From an uncultured Oscillospiraceae bacterium (GTDB lineage Bacteria > Bacillota > Clostridia > Oscillospirales > Oscillospiraceae): DNA of 18,097 nt. The stretch lies in contig CANRHF010000017.1 of the NCBI GenBank assembly GCA_947630345.1, positions 1-18,097 of the forward strand, written 5' to 3'. The notes below the pieces were generated by a model, which worked only from the letters and a program-made list of their open reading frames with translations, searched no databases and was not told the origin of the DNA. The stretch's first letter is position 1, and every line of letters starts with the position of its first letter. Positions 7,482 to 15,274 of this stretch are shown here, piece by piece. Both the position numbers and the translations under genes were made by a program.

Positions 7482-7518
7482 ACTTTTTTCCTCCTTTGAG
7501 GGAAACGCTTCTCTTTTC

Positions 7519-7547
7519 ATTATACCACATAAGGGGAGAAAAGGGAA
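7519..7547 (-). promoter_or_regulatory. Extended -10 promoter for clpE
   Basis: On the minus strand, TATAAT (7519-7524) is preceded by TGG, an extended -10. The -35 at 17 bases (TTCCCT, 7542-7547) is weak. The element lies between the truA stop and the clpE ribosome-binding site, so clpE has its own promoter. No strong terminator separates truA from it; only a weak AAAAGG/CCTTTT hairpin is seen near 7540-7556. Confidence 0.6.
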
Positions 7548-7554
7548 TCCTTTT

Positions 7555-8337
7555 TTATGGCTGGCCCATGGGCTCCCCGCAGGAAAAGCGGCAGATCCCG
7601 TCGTCATACCAGAGCCTCGTCATATAGAGTCCCCCGGCGGGAACGGTGGGACCCGCGGCGGTGCGGTCCCCATGGGCTAGAATTTCTCCGATTTGATGGG
7701 GCCGGATCTTCCCCTCCGCCGCGTAAACCACGGTGCCCGCCATGGCCCGGGCCATGTTGTACAGAAAGCCGTTAGCGCAGACCCGGAGATAAATCAGCTG
7801 ACCCCGGCGCTCCACCTGATAGTGGTACACCGTGCGCACCGTGGATTTGACGTCCGTTCCCACGGAGCGGACCGCGGCGAAATCGTGGGTGCCTACAAAT
7901 TCCTGGGCCGCCTGGGTGAGGACCTCCTCGTCTAAATGCCGGGGGTAAAACCAAGCTCGGTTTACATAAAATGGGTCCCGGACTCGGGAATTGTAAATCA
8001 GGTAGGTGTACTCCTTTTTCTCACAGGAGCCAATGGCGTTGAAGTCCTCGTGAACTTCAAAGGCCCGGGTGACCACGATGTCCACCGGTAGATGGGTGTT
8101 CAGGGCGTAGGGCAGCCGGTCCACGGGAATAGTGGATGCTGTGTGGAAATTGGCCAGGTAGCATTTGGCGTGGACCCCGGCGTCGGTCCGGCCGCAGCCC
8201 CGGACGTGGGTGGGTGCGCCGGTGACCATGGCCACCGCCTTTTCCAGGGTCTCCTGGACCGTGGAAAGCCCCTGCTGGCACTGCCAGCCGTGGTAGGCGG
8301 TGCCCTCATACATCAGCAGCAAGGCAATGTTCCGCAT
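7555..8337 (-). CDS. truA: tRNA pseudouridine(38-40) synthase TruA
   Basis: A 260-residue enzyme that converts uridines 38-40 of tRNA anticodon stems to pseudouridine. The catalytic aspartate is D52 in GRTDAGVHA, and the other family landmarks are present: YEGTAYHGWQ near residue 10 and FLYNMARAMAGTVV toward the C-terminus. Length is typical. It is the last gene of the ECF run and starts 7 bases after the ecfT stop. Linkage of truA to the ecfA1-A2-T cassette is common across Firmicutes. Confidence 0.96.
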   Translation of the reverse strand: MRNIALLLMYEGTAYHGWQCQQGLSTVQETLEKAVAMVTGAPTHVRGCGRTDAGVHAKCYLANFHTASTIPVDRLPYALNTHLPVDIVVTRAFEVHEDFNAIGSCEKKEYTYLIYNSRVRDPFYVNRAWFYPRHLDEEVLTQAAQEFVGTHDFAAVRSVGTDVKSTVRTVYHYQVERRGQLIYLRVCANGFLYNMARAMAGTVVYAAEGKIRPHQIGEILAHGDRTAAGPTVPAGGLYMTRLWYDDGICRFSCGEPMGQP

Positions 8338-8344
8338 GGCCGCC

Positions 8345-9151
8345 TCACAGTCCGAACACAGTCAAAGTGATGGTGGCCGCCAGCAACAGCGCCAGAACGC
8401 CGAAGGCCCAGTAGTCCAGCGGAACATAGTGAAGCTGCTTCATTTTGGTGCGGCCCTCCCCGCCCTGGTAGCAGCGACACTCCATGGCGGTGGCCAGTTC
8501 GTCCGCCCGGCGGAAGGCGCTGATAAACAGCGGCACCAGAATGGGGATCAGAGCCTTCACCCGCTGGATCAGGCTCCCGGTCTCAAAATCCGCGCCCCGA
8601 GCCTTCTGTGCGGAGATGATCTTGTCCGTCTCCTCCAATAGCGTGGGGATGAACCGCAGGGCGATGCACATGATCATGGCCAGCTCATGGACCGGCAGGC
8701 CGATTCTACCCAGGGGCCGCAGCAGGGATTCCAGCGCGTCCGTCAGGGCAATGGGCGAGGTGGTGTAGGTGAGCAAAAAGGTGGCGCAGATCAGGGCCAA
8801 AAGCCGCAGGATCATGAAGACCGCCCGCACCAGGCCCTCCAGATAGATATTGATGATCCAAAAGTGGACCAGGAGCGTCTCCCCGCTGGAGAAAAACAGG
8901 TTCATGATGCCGGTGAAGCACATCAGGAAGATCAAAGGCTTCAGGCCCTTGAAAAAGGCCCTGGGCTGGATCCCGGAAACGGCAATACAGATGACCAAAA
9001 AGCCCAGCGTGAGGGCGTAGGACAGGAAATTAGAGGCAATGAACAGCGCCGCGATATAGGCAACCAGCAGGATCAGCTTGGTTCTGGGGTCTAGCCGGTG
9101 GATCACGGAATTGCCCGGGAAATACTGGCCCAGGGTGATGTCTTTAAGCAT
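8345..9151 (-). CDS. ecfT: ECF transporter transmembrane component EcfT
   Basis: The 268-residue scaffold subunit of an energy-coupling-factor transporter, which links the two ATPases to a substrate-binding S protein. It has about five hydrophobic segments and the cytoplasmic coupling-helix sequence AQKARGADFETG, followed by ELATAMECRCYQGGEGRT. The second coupling motif reads CRC rather than ARG/RGY. The start overlaps the ecfA2 stop by 8 bases, so the subunits are probably made together. No S component (such as ribU, bioY or thiT) is visible nearby, which fits a group-II module that shares S proteins encoded elsewhere. Confidence 0.94.
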   Translation of the reverse strand: MLKDITLGQYFPGNSVIHRLDPRTKLILLVAYIAALFIASNFLSYALTLGFLVICIAVSGIQPRAFFKGLKPLIFLMCFTGIMNLFFSSGETLLVHFWIINIYLEGLVRAVFMILRLLALICATFLLTYTTSPIALTDALESLLRPLGRIGLPVHELAMIMCIALRFIPTLLEETDKIISAQKARGADFETGSLIQRVKALIPILVPLFISAFRRADELATAMECRCYQGGEGRTKMKQLHYVPLDYWAFGVLALLLAATITLTVFGL

Positions 9152-10007
9152 GGCCGCCGCCTCCCCTCCGCTGGGTCAGGGCGCGGACCGCCTGCTCCAT
9201 GGTATAGACCCCGGGATATTTCAGGCCCATCTTTTCCAAGGCCAGAAATACCCGGGTGACCTCCGGCACGTCCAGGCCCATATCCACCAAGGACTGGGCG
9301 CTGGCGAAAATCTCCGCCGGGGTGCCGTCCAGCACCAGCCGGGAGCCGCTCATGACCAGCAGCCGGTCCGCCAAACGGGCCACGTCGTTCATGGAGTGGG
9401 TCACCATCATAATGGTGGCGTTTTTGGCCTGGCGGTAGGCCTGGATATTGTCCAGAATCTCCTCCCTGCCCCGGGGGTCCAGACCGGCGGTGGGCTCGTC
9501 CAGAATCAGCAGCTCCGGCTCCATGGCCACGATGCCGGCAATGGCCGCCCGGCGCTTCTGGCCCCCAGACAGGTCAAAGGGCGAGGCCTTCAGCTGCTGC
9601 TCGGTGATGCCCACGAAGCCCGCTGCCTCCCGGACCCGGCGGTCCACCTCCTTTTCGTCCAAGCCCATGTTTTTGGGGCCGAAAGCGATATCGGCGTAGA
9701 CCGTCTCCTCAAAGAGCTGGTACTCCGGGTACTGGAACACCAGGCCCACCCGGAAGCGGCACGCCCGGGTGAATTTTTTATCCGACCAGATATCCTGGCC
9801 CCCCAGAAGGATCTGGCCCTCGTCGGGCTTCAGCAGGCCGTTGAGATGCTGCATCAGGGTGGATTTCCCCGAGCCGGTATGTCCGATAACGCCGATGAAC
9901 TCCCCCGCGTGGATCTGGAAAGACACGTCGTCCAGGGCCTTGTGGGCAAAGGGCGTCCCGGCGCTGTAAGTATAGCTGATATGATTTACTTCCAACAGTG
10001 GCGTCAC
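9144..10007 (-). CDS. ecfA2: ECF transporter ATPase EcfA2
   Basis: A 287-residue ABC ATPase. It has Walker A GHTGSGKST (42-50), a Q-loop at Q92 followed by the ECF-type sequence YPEYQLFEETVYADIAFGPKNMG, signature LSGGQ (146-150) and Walker B LLILDEP (166-172). The start is GTG at 10007, supported by GGGAGG a few bases upstream and by the family N-terminus (PLLEVNHISYTY). That GTG overlaps the ecfA1 TGA by four bases (GTGA). The open frame extends upstream but would run inside ecfA1. It should pair with EcfA1 as a heterodimer on EcfT. Confidence 0.95.
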   Translation of the reverse strand: MTPLLEVNHISYTYSAGTPFAHKALDDVSFQIHAGEFIGVIGHTGSGKSTLMQHLNGLLKPDEGQILLGGQDIWSDKKFTRACRFRVGLVFQYPEYQLFEETVYADIAFGPKNMGLDEKEVDRRVREAAGFVGITEQQLKASPFDLSGGQKRRAAIAGIVAMEPELLILDEPTAGLDPRGREEILDNIQAYRQAKNATIMMVTHSMNDVARLADRLLVMSGSRLVLDGTPAEIFASAQSLVDMGLDVPEVTRVFLALEKMGLKYPGVYTMEQAVRALTQRRGGGGHA

Positions 10008-10864
10008 GTTTTTTCCTCCCCGGAAATGGCGTCGAAAATGGCCTGGGCGCAGCTCTGGGCGTCCAGCCGGTCCAGCGGCAGGGAAAAGCCCTGCCGGTTC
10101 AGGGCGCTGCACAGCTCCACGGTTTCCGGCGCGGCCAACCCCAGGCTGTGGAGCAGCTCCACCTGGCAAAACACCTCTTTAGGCGTTCCCTGGGCGGCGA
10201 TTTGACCGTGGTCCAGGACCACCACCCGCTTCGCCTTCGCGGCCTCGTCCATGTGGTGGGTGATAAGGATGACGGTGATCCCCTGCTCCCGGTTCAGCCG
10301 GAGCACCGTGTCCAGCACCTCCCGGCGGCCCTTTGGGTCCAGCATGGCGGTGGGCTCGTCCAACACCACGCACCGGGGCGCCATGGCCAAGATCCCGGCG
10401 ATGGCGACCCGCTGCTTCTGCCCACCGGAGAGCAGGTGGGGCGCATGGAGCCGGTAAGCGTACATGCCCACATTTTCCAGAGCGGAATCCACCCGCTGTC
10501 GAATTTCGCCGCTGGGAATTCCCAAATTCTCCGGGCCGAAGGCCACGTCCTCCTCCACCACGTTGGCGACGATCTGGTTGTCCGGGTTTTGGAACACCAT
10601 GCCCACCCGGCGGCGGATGGGGATCAGATTCTCCTCCTTAGCGGTGTCCAGGCCGCAGACCCAGACTGTGCCGCCGGAGGGGAGCAATATGGCGTTGAAG
10701 TGCTTGGCAAGGGTGGATTTTCCGCTGCCGTTGCCGCCCAGCACCGCCACGAAATCCCCTTCCTCTACGGTCAGGTCCAGTCCGTTAAATACGGCAACGC
10801 CGGGCGTGTCCTCCACGCCCGGATAGGTAAAACAGAGGTTCTTTACCTCTACTGCTGATTCCAA
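10004..10864 (-). CDS. ecfA1: ECF transporter ATPase EcfA1
   Basis: A 286-residue ABC ATPase with Walker A GGNGSGKST (43-51), Q92 in the Q-loop NPDNQIVANVVEEDVAFGPENLG, signature LSGGQ (145-149), Walker B VVLDEP (166-171) and a switch histidine in LITHH. The start is TTG at 10864: AGGAGG (10871-10876) is six bases upstream and the resulting N-terminus (ESAVEVKNLCFTYPG) matches the family, while no in-frame ATG lies closer than the preceding gene. The ribosome-binding site begins one base after the methyltransferase stop, indicating co-transcription. Confidence 0.94.
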   Translation of the reverse strand: MESAVEVKNLCFTYPGVEDTPGVAVFNGLDLTVEEGDFVAVLGGNGSGKSTLAKHFNAILLPSGGTVWVCGLDTAKEENLIPIRRRVGMVFQNPDNQIVANVVEEDVAFGPENLGIPSGEIRQRVDSALENVGMYAYRLHAPHLLSGGQKQRVAIAGILAMAPRCVVLDEPTAMLDPKGRREVLDTVLRLNREQGITVILITHHMDEAAKAKRVVVLDHGQIAAQGTPKEVFCQVELLHSLGLAAPETVELCSALNRQGFSLPLDRLDAQSCAQAIFDAISGEEKT

Positions 10865-10877
10865 AGCGATCCTCCTG

Positions 10878-11744
10878 TCAGGGGGTCCAGCGGCCAGTCG
10901 CCCCGCAGGGCAGCACCAGGCCGGAGGACTCCACGGGTAGTCCCAGCTCTCCCACATGGGTGCGGCCCCCAAACCTGGGGACCAGCACCGTGTCCGCCGC
11001 GTATCCCACGGCGGAGGGCGCCAGGCCGGTGGTATAGGAATTGATAATCACAAAAAGGGGCCGGTCCGACAGCAGCTTGGCGGTCTCCTGGAGGAAGGGA
11101 TAGAAGCTGCTTTCCATTTTCCAGATCTCGCCGCTGGGGCCCCGGCCGTAGCTGGGCGGGTCCATGACAATGCCGTCATATTTCCGCCCCCGGCGCAGCT
11201 CCCGCTGCACGAATTTTCCGCAGTCGTCCACGATATAGTGGATGGGCCGGTCCCCCAGGCCGGAGGACTGGGCATTTTCCTTGGCCCAGGCCACCATGCC
11301 CTTCGCCGCGTCCACATGGTACACCTCCGCCCCGCCGGCGGCGGCGGCCAGGGTCGCCCCGCCGGAGTAGGCGAACAGGTTCAGCACCCGCACGCTCCGG
11401 CCGGCGGCGGCCACCTTCTCCCGGATAAAATCCCAGTTGGCGGCCTGCTCGGGGAACACCCCGGTGTGCTTGAAATTCATGGGCTTGACATTGAAAACCA
11501 GATAGTCCCGGTATCGGATCAGCCACCGCTCCGGCAGACTGTTCTCCGACCAGCGGCCTCCGCCGGCGGAGGAGCGGAAATATTTCGCGTCATAGCTCCT
11601 CCAGCCGGGATGGCGCTTGGGCGTCTGCCAGATCACCTGGGGATCCGGGCGCACCAGGATCTTGCCGCCCCAGCGCTCCAGGCGCTCCCCATCGGAGGCG
11701 TCCAGCAGGGCGTAGTCCTTCCATTGGTCCGAAACAAAGGCCAT
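10878..11744 (-). CDS. Class I SAM-dependent methyltransferase (RlmI/COG1092-like)
   Basis: A 288-residue Rossmann-fold methyltransferase. Motif I is NLFAYSGGATLAAAAGGAEVYHVD (NLFAYSGG at 122-129, acidic ribose-binding D145) and motif IV is DPPSYGRG (195-202), the DPPxY form seen in RNA base methyltransferases of the RlmI/RlmK group. It lacks the N-terminal PUA domain of RlmI and is correspondingly shorter, so I do not give it that name; rRNA is the likeliest target by family. Its ribosome-binding sequence (TGAGGA) overlaps the PBP stop 9 bases upstream, and ecfA1 follows directly. Why an RNA methyltransferase sits between a cell-wall enzyme and a transporter is not clear. Confidence 0.85.
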   Translation of the reverse strand: MAFVSDQWKDYALLDASDGERLERWGGKILVRPDPQVIWQTPKRHPGWRSYDAKYFRSSAGGGRWSENSLPERWLIRYRDYLVFNVKPMNFKHTGVFPEQAANWDFIREKVAAAGRSVRVLNLFAYSGGATLAAAAGGAEVYHVDAAKGMVAWAKENAQSSGLGDRPIHYIVDDCGKFVQRELRRGRKYDGIVMDPPSYGRGPSGEIWKMESSFYPFLQETAKLLSDRPLFVIINSYTTGLAPSAVGYAADTVLVPRFGGRTHVGELGLPVESSGLVLPCGATGRWTP

Positions 11745-11753
11745 ACCGCTTCC

Positions 11754-14700
11754 TCACTCTCCCGCCCAAGGCGGCACGGTACCGGAGGGAGCCGGGCGGC
11801 TCTCAGACGGCGCCGGAAGGCTGCTGGGAGCGGGCGTCGGGTTCTCCGGCGCGGAGGGCGCCGGGCTGGACGGCGCCGGATTGGGCGTGGGATTGGATTC
11901 AGCCGGAGAGGAGGGATTCTGCGCGCCTCCCCACCAGGGGAAACTGGGATCGGAAGGATTCTGCGGATTAGAGGGCGTGTATCCGTTCCCATGGATCGGG
12001 CACATGAGATAGGGCGCGTCCACGCCCCGGTTGGCCTGGCCGTAGAAGCCCTCATAGTGGCCGGGCTGGCCGTTTTCGTCCACCAGGTAGACGTAGTCAT
12101 CCTCCAGGAACCAATCCCGCAGGTTATAGTCCTTGGCGGCCCGGAGCTCGTCCATTTCCTCCAGGGTCATTTTCAGCAACCCCCGCCGTTCCACATGTCC
12201 AGCGGAGCGGCACCCGGCGTTGGCGACGCCGCCGCCCACGGTACACCAGTCCACCATCACATGCAGGTCACAGGACTCGGTGGGCACATCCTCGGGATAG
12301 CACAGCACCGTGGCCACCCGGCTGTGCTCCTCCGAGCGGACGTCGTTCTCGCAGGCGTCGGTGGCCAGCTTGCCGGAATCCAGGCACACTGTGACCCACT
12401 GCATCCCGGAGGTCGAGTAAAGGCTCTCCGATTCCAGCCCCTCGTGGATCGGCTCCATCACCTTCCGGAACAAATCGCAGGAGGGATTGGAGGAGCCGTT
12501 TCCGGTGACGCTGATGGTCTCAGGCCAATCGTAGCCGCTCCAAACCGCGGCGGAATAGTGAGAGGTAAAGCCGCAGAACCACCGGTCCTTAAATGCGGCG
12601 GAGGAACCGGTCTTGCCGTAGAGCTCCATACCGGGCCACGCCGCCAGGGAGCCGGTGCCGTTGACCACCACGCTGCGCAGGCAGTAATTCATATAATTGA
12701 CGGTCTTTGCGCTGAGGATCTGCCGGGCCTCCTGCGTATTGTCCAGGATCAGATTGCCGTCTCGATCGTAGACCTTGGTGAAGGTCCTGCTCTGGCGGTA
12801 GACGCCGTTGTTGGCAAAGGTGGCGTAGGCGGTGGCCATCTCCCGGACGGACAGGCCGTAGGTCAGCGCGCCCAGACCCAAGGGGGCGTAGCCGATGTCG
12901 GAGCTGCCTCGGCCGCTGCCGTCGCCGTAGTCCTCAAATTCCAGCAGGCCGGACAGGCCGAACCGGTCCCTGCCGAAATCAAAGCTGTACCGCAGGCCGA
13001 TGAGCTCCACCGCGTTCACGGCGCAGGCGTTGACGGATTCCTGGACAGCCTCATAGACCGTTCGGGATTTGCCGTACCACATGACGTCGTTCAGCGGGAA
13101 GGGATCGCTGCCGTCCTCCCCGTAGGTCTGGGGCAGGTCCCGCAAAACCGTGGCCGGGGACAATGTCCCCTGTTCAAAACCGGGAGAATAGACGGTCAGA
13201 GGCTTGATGGCGGAACCGGTCTGCAGGCTGGCGTCCACCGCCCGGTTCCAGGCGTCAAATTCCAGCTTCTGGCCTACGCCGCCGGCAATGCCCACGATAT
13301 CGCCTGTCTCATTGTCGATCACCACCATACCGGACTGGAGCTGCTGACCGCTCCGGGTGGTAGGGATCTGGCTCAGGTCCTCATATACCGCGTCGATTGC
13401 CCGCTGCACGTCCATATCGATGGTCGTGTAGATGCTGTAGCCCGCCCGGCCCAGAAAGGCCACATACTCGTCCCGGGTGGCGTCGTTCCAGGTACGGCCC
13501 GCCCGGTCCGCCAGAGCGTGGGCCACGTCCTCCAGGACCGTGTCGGTAAACCAGGAATAAACATCCTCAGAGGCGTCGGTGATCACCTGGATCTCCGTGC
13601 CGCAGTTGGGGCAGTAGTAACGGCCGTTCTCCTCCCGGAGGGTGCCAACCACCTCCTGATAGCCGCAGTCCGGGTTGGGGCATCTGGCCCAGCGGTCTTC
13701 CAATTCAATTTTGCTTTTCAGAACCAAGTTGTCCTTTAGGACCCGGTCGTACTCCTCCTGGGTCACCACGAAGTCCTCCAGGATGTCGTCCAGCACGGTC
13801 TCATAGATCAGGCCCCGGTTGCGGATGGACTCCGCCTCCTCAGGGGTGATCTCGTCGTCGTTGAACAGCCGGTCCAGCACGGTTTTGGAGACGATCTCCT
13901 CCGCGGCCGCCTGGTCATACTCCTCCTGGGTGATCCAGCCCTGGTCCAGCATTTCGCTCAGGACCAGATTCCGCCGCTCCCGATTGTCCCGAGGGTTCTC
14001 GTAGGGATCGTACTGCCAGGGGTTATTGGTAATGGAGATCAGCGTCGCGCACTCCGCCAGGGTCAGCTTCTGCACTTCTTTGCCAAAGTAGGTCTTCGCC
14101 GCGCTGCCAACGCCCTTGCAGCCCTGACTCAGATAAATGATGTTTAGATAGTGTTCCAGGATCACGTCCTTGTGGTAGCGCCGCTCCAGCAGGGATGCCC
14201 GGCAGATCTCCAGGAGCTTCCGCTGGACCGTAGCGCTGTCGTCCCCGGTGTTGTTCTTCACCAGCTGCTGGGTAATGGTGGAGCCGCCCTCGGAGGCGTC
14301 CCCCATAAAAATTTGGATAAAGGATTTGACGGTACGGAACCAATCCACCCCCTGGTGCTCGAAAAACCGCTTGTCCTCAATGGCGACGGCGGCATGGATC
14401 AGATCCTCCGGCACATCCTCCAGAGCGACGGATTTCTGGCTGGACTCGGCGTACAGCTCCTGCAAGATTTGAATTTCCCCGTCGCTGTCCACATAATAAA
14501 AGGTAGAGGGCTGATCGATGGCCTCGTCTTCCAGGATCACGTCGTTGGCGGTGGGCAAAATATCGTCCGCCACATAGTCCGCCATAGCGCCCAGCAGAAC
14601 CAGCCCGCAAATGCCCACGATGATCAGCACCGTGAAGGCCGCTCCCAAGGCCAGCTTGAACGTGCCGAACACAAACATCCAGATCCGGTAGGCCACCTGT

Positions 14701-14765
14701 AGGGGCCAGGCGGGCTGCCAGTCCTGGCGGGGCGGTTTGGCCTTGCGGGGGATTTTCTCGCTCAT
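11754..14765 (-). CDS. Class A penicillin-binding protein (GT51 transglycosylase + transpeptidase)
   Basis: A 1003-residue bifunctional peptidoglycan synthase. A short basic cytoplasmic tail is followed by one membrane span (about 33-60). The GT51 domain has EDKRFFEHQGVD (catalytic E130) and EGGSTITQQ (159-167). The transpeptidase has SAIK (S518, K521), SVN (577-579) and KTGS (718-721). Between the domains are three EITPEE/ITQEEY-type linker repeats and an unusual four-cysteine zinc ribbon (C362, C367, C385, C388). After the transpeptidase comes a cysteine-rich extension (C794, C805, C822, C832, C841, C852) and a Pro/Ser-rich tail (about 930-1003), likely outside the cell. AGGAGG with an 8-base spacer supports the start. 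It heads the six-gene minus-strand run ending with truA. Confidence 0.95.
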   Translation of the reverse strand: MSEKIPRKAKPPRQDWQPAWPLQVAYRIWMFVFGTFKLALGAAFTVLIIVGICGLVLLGAMADYVADDILPTANDVILEDEAIDQPSTFYYVDSDGEIQILQELYAESSQKSVALEDVPEDLIHAAVAIEDKRFFEHQGVDWFRTVKSFIQIFMGDASEGGSTITQQLVKNNTGDDSATVQRKLLEICRASLLERRYHKDVILEHYLNIIYLSQGCKGVGSAAKTYFGKEVQKLTLAECATLISITNNPWQYDPYENPRDNRERRNLVLSEMLDQGWITQEEYDQAAAEEIVSKTVLDRLFNDDEITPEEAESIRNRGLIYETVLDDILEDFVVTQEEYDRVLKDNLVLKSKIELEDRWARCPNPDCGYQEVVGTLREENGRYYCPNCGTEIQVITDASEDVYSWFTDTVLEDVAHALADRAGRTWNDATRDEYVAFLGRAGYSIYTTIDMDVQRAIDAVYEDLSQIPTTRSGQQLQSGMVVIDNETGDIVGIAGGVGQKLEFDAWNRAVDASLQTGSAIKPLTVYSPGFEQGTLSPATVLRDLPQTYGEDGSDPFPLNDVMWYGKSRTVYEAVQESVNACAVNAVELIGLRYSFDFGRDRFGLSGLLEFEDYGDGSGRGSSDIGYAPLGLGALTYGLSVREMATAYATFANNGVYRQSRTFTKVYDRDGNLILDNTQEARQILSAKTVNYMNYCLRSVVVNGTGSLAAWPGMELYGKTGSSAAFKDRWFCGFTSHYSAAVWSGYDWPETISVTGNGSSNPSCDLFRKVMEPIHEGLESESLYSTSGMQWVTVCLDSGKLATDACENDVRSEEHSRVATVLCYPEDVPTESCDLHVMVDWCTVGGGVANAGCRSAGHVERRGLLKMTLEEMDELRAAKDYNLRDWFLEDDYVYLVDENGQPGHYEGFYGQANRGVDAPYLMCPIHGNGYTPSNPQNPSDPSFPWWGGAQNPSSPAESNPTPNPAPSSPAPSAPENPTPAPSSLPAPSESRPAPSGTVPPWAGE

Positions 14766-14817
14766 ATCTCATACCTCCTTGCCGTTTGGCGGCAGGTCGA
14801 ATGGTTTTGGAATAATT

Positions 14818-14832
14818 CGCCGGAATCCGGCG
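14818..14832. repeat. Palindrome at the start of the PBP transcript
   Basis: Seven-base arms CGCCGGA and TCCGGCG flank a single central A. The palindrome begins about two bases downstream of the predicted PBP transcription start, so it could be an operator or a 5' leader hairpin. Confidence 0.6.
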
Positions 14833-14840
14833 CTTTTATG

Positions 14841-14869
14841 ATTATAGCATACCCAGTCAAGAAACGAAA
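14841..14869 (-). promoter_or_regulatory. Extended -10 promoter of the PBP operon
   Basis: On the minus strand, TATAAT (14841-14846) is preceded by TGC, an extended -10. The -35 at 17 bases (TTTCGT, 14864-14869) is poor. A TTGACT (14855-14860) lies only 8 bases from the -10 and cannot act as its -35. The predicted start is near 14834. Confidence 0.65.
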
Positions 14870-14897
14870 CCCCCAAATTATGAAGAAAGATTAAAAA

Positions 14898-14903
14898 TAT
14901 AAT
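14898..14903 (+). promoter_or_regulatory. Possible -10 box for the BofC-like gene
   Basis: A TATAAT hexamer lies 43 bases before the ATG at 14946. No recognisable sigma-A -35 is found 16-18 bases upstream (the sequence there is A/T-rich), so an activator or an alternative sigma factor may be needed. The assignment is weak. Confidence 0.35.
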
Positions 14904-14910
14904 GACCAAG

Positions 14911-14931
14911 TCCGGGAAATACTATCCCGGA
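14911..14931. repeat. Inverted repeat in the leader of the BofC-like gene
   Basis: Perfect seven-base arms TCCGGGA and TCCCGGA flank a seven-base loop. The repeat sits between the possible -10 box and the ribosome-binding site GGGAGG, whose first bases adjoin the right arm. It could be a repressor site or a leader hairpin affecting translation. Confidence 0.6.
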
Positions 14932-14945
14932 AGGGAGGAACGGAC

Positions 14946-15170
14946 ATGAAAACAACGCATCTTCGCGCGCTGGTCCTCGTTCTGGGGTTTCTTCTGGGAA
15001 TCCAGGACGGGCGGATCGCCCTGTGGAAAGATGGGCAGGCCCAGCCGGTAGAGGTATTTCCCATTCAGGCGAAAATGCTGCCCGAGGCGGACCGGAAGGC
15101 TCTGGAGGAAGGCATTGCCATTGAAAATTCCAGCGAGCTGACCAGAATCTTGGAAGATTTTTTGTCATAA
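14946..15170 (+). CDS. Small exported/membrane protein resembling the BofC C-terminal domain
   Basis: A 74-residue protein with a strong ribosome-binding site (AAGGGAGGAA). Residues 1-20 form a hydrophobic N-terminal signal or anchor (ALVLVLGFLLG). The rest, GRIALWKDGQ...LPEADRKALEEGI...ELTRILEDF, looks like the C-terminal domain of BofC, the Bacillus forespore protein that restrains SpoIVB signalling in sporulation. The likeness is from memory of the family pattern and no N-terminal BofC domain is present. It is divergent from the PBP operon. A sporulation role is therefore only an inference. Confidence 0.75.
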   Translation: MKTTHLRALVLVLGFLLGIQDGRIALWKDGQAQPVEVFPIQAKMLPEADRKALEEGIAIENSSELTRILEDFLS

Positions 15171-15200
15171 TTCCCAAATTCCTGTCAAAATCACCAAATT

Positions 15201-15241
15201 ACCGTTTTCCACTTGATTTTATCTTTGGAAACGGTTACAAT
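15201..15241 (+). promoter_or_regulatory. DUF1292 gene promoter embraced by an inverted repeat
   Basis: TTGATT (15213-15218) and TACAAT (15236-15241) are 17 bases apart. The promoter is framed by inverted arms, ACCGTTTTCCA (15201-15211) and TGGAAACGGT (15226-15235), complementary except for one extra T. The right arm touches the -10 box and the left arm ends just before the -35, a layout typical of a repressor operator. Confidence 0.65.
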
Positions 15242-15274
15242 AAGCATAACCCAAGGCAAGAAGGAGGCGCTTCC

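Noticed and set aside
7482..7554. A CtsR operator or CIRCE element before clpE
   Set aside because: I looked for GGTCAAA-type direct repeats and for TTAGCACTC/GAGTGCTAA and found neither.
10865..11753. A riboswitch controlling the ECF genes
   Set aside because: There is no leader: ecfA1 follows the methyltransferase stop by 13 bases, leaving no room for one.
10956..13739. A 927-codon open frame on the plus strand opposite the methyltransferase and PBP genes
   Set aside because: The minus strand encodes clear family proteins with all motifs. The plus-strand frame is Gly/His/Val-rich with no domain and no ribosome-binding site, a usual mirror frame of GC-rich genes.
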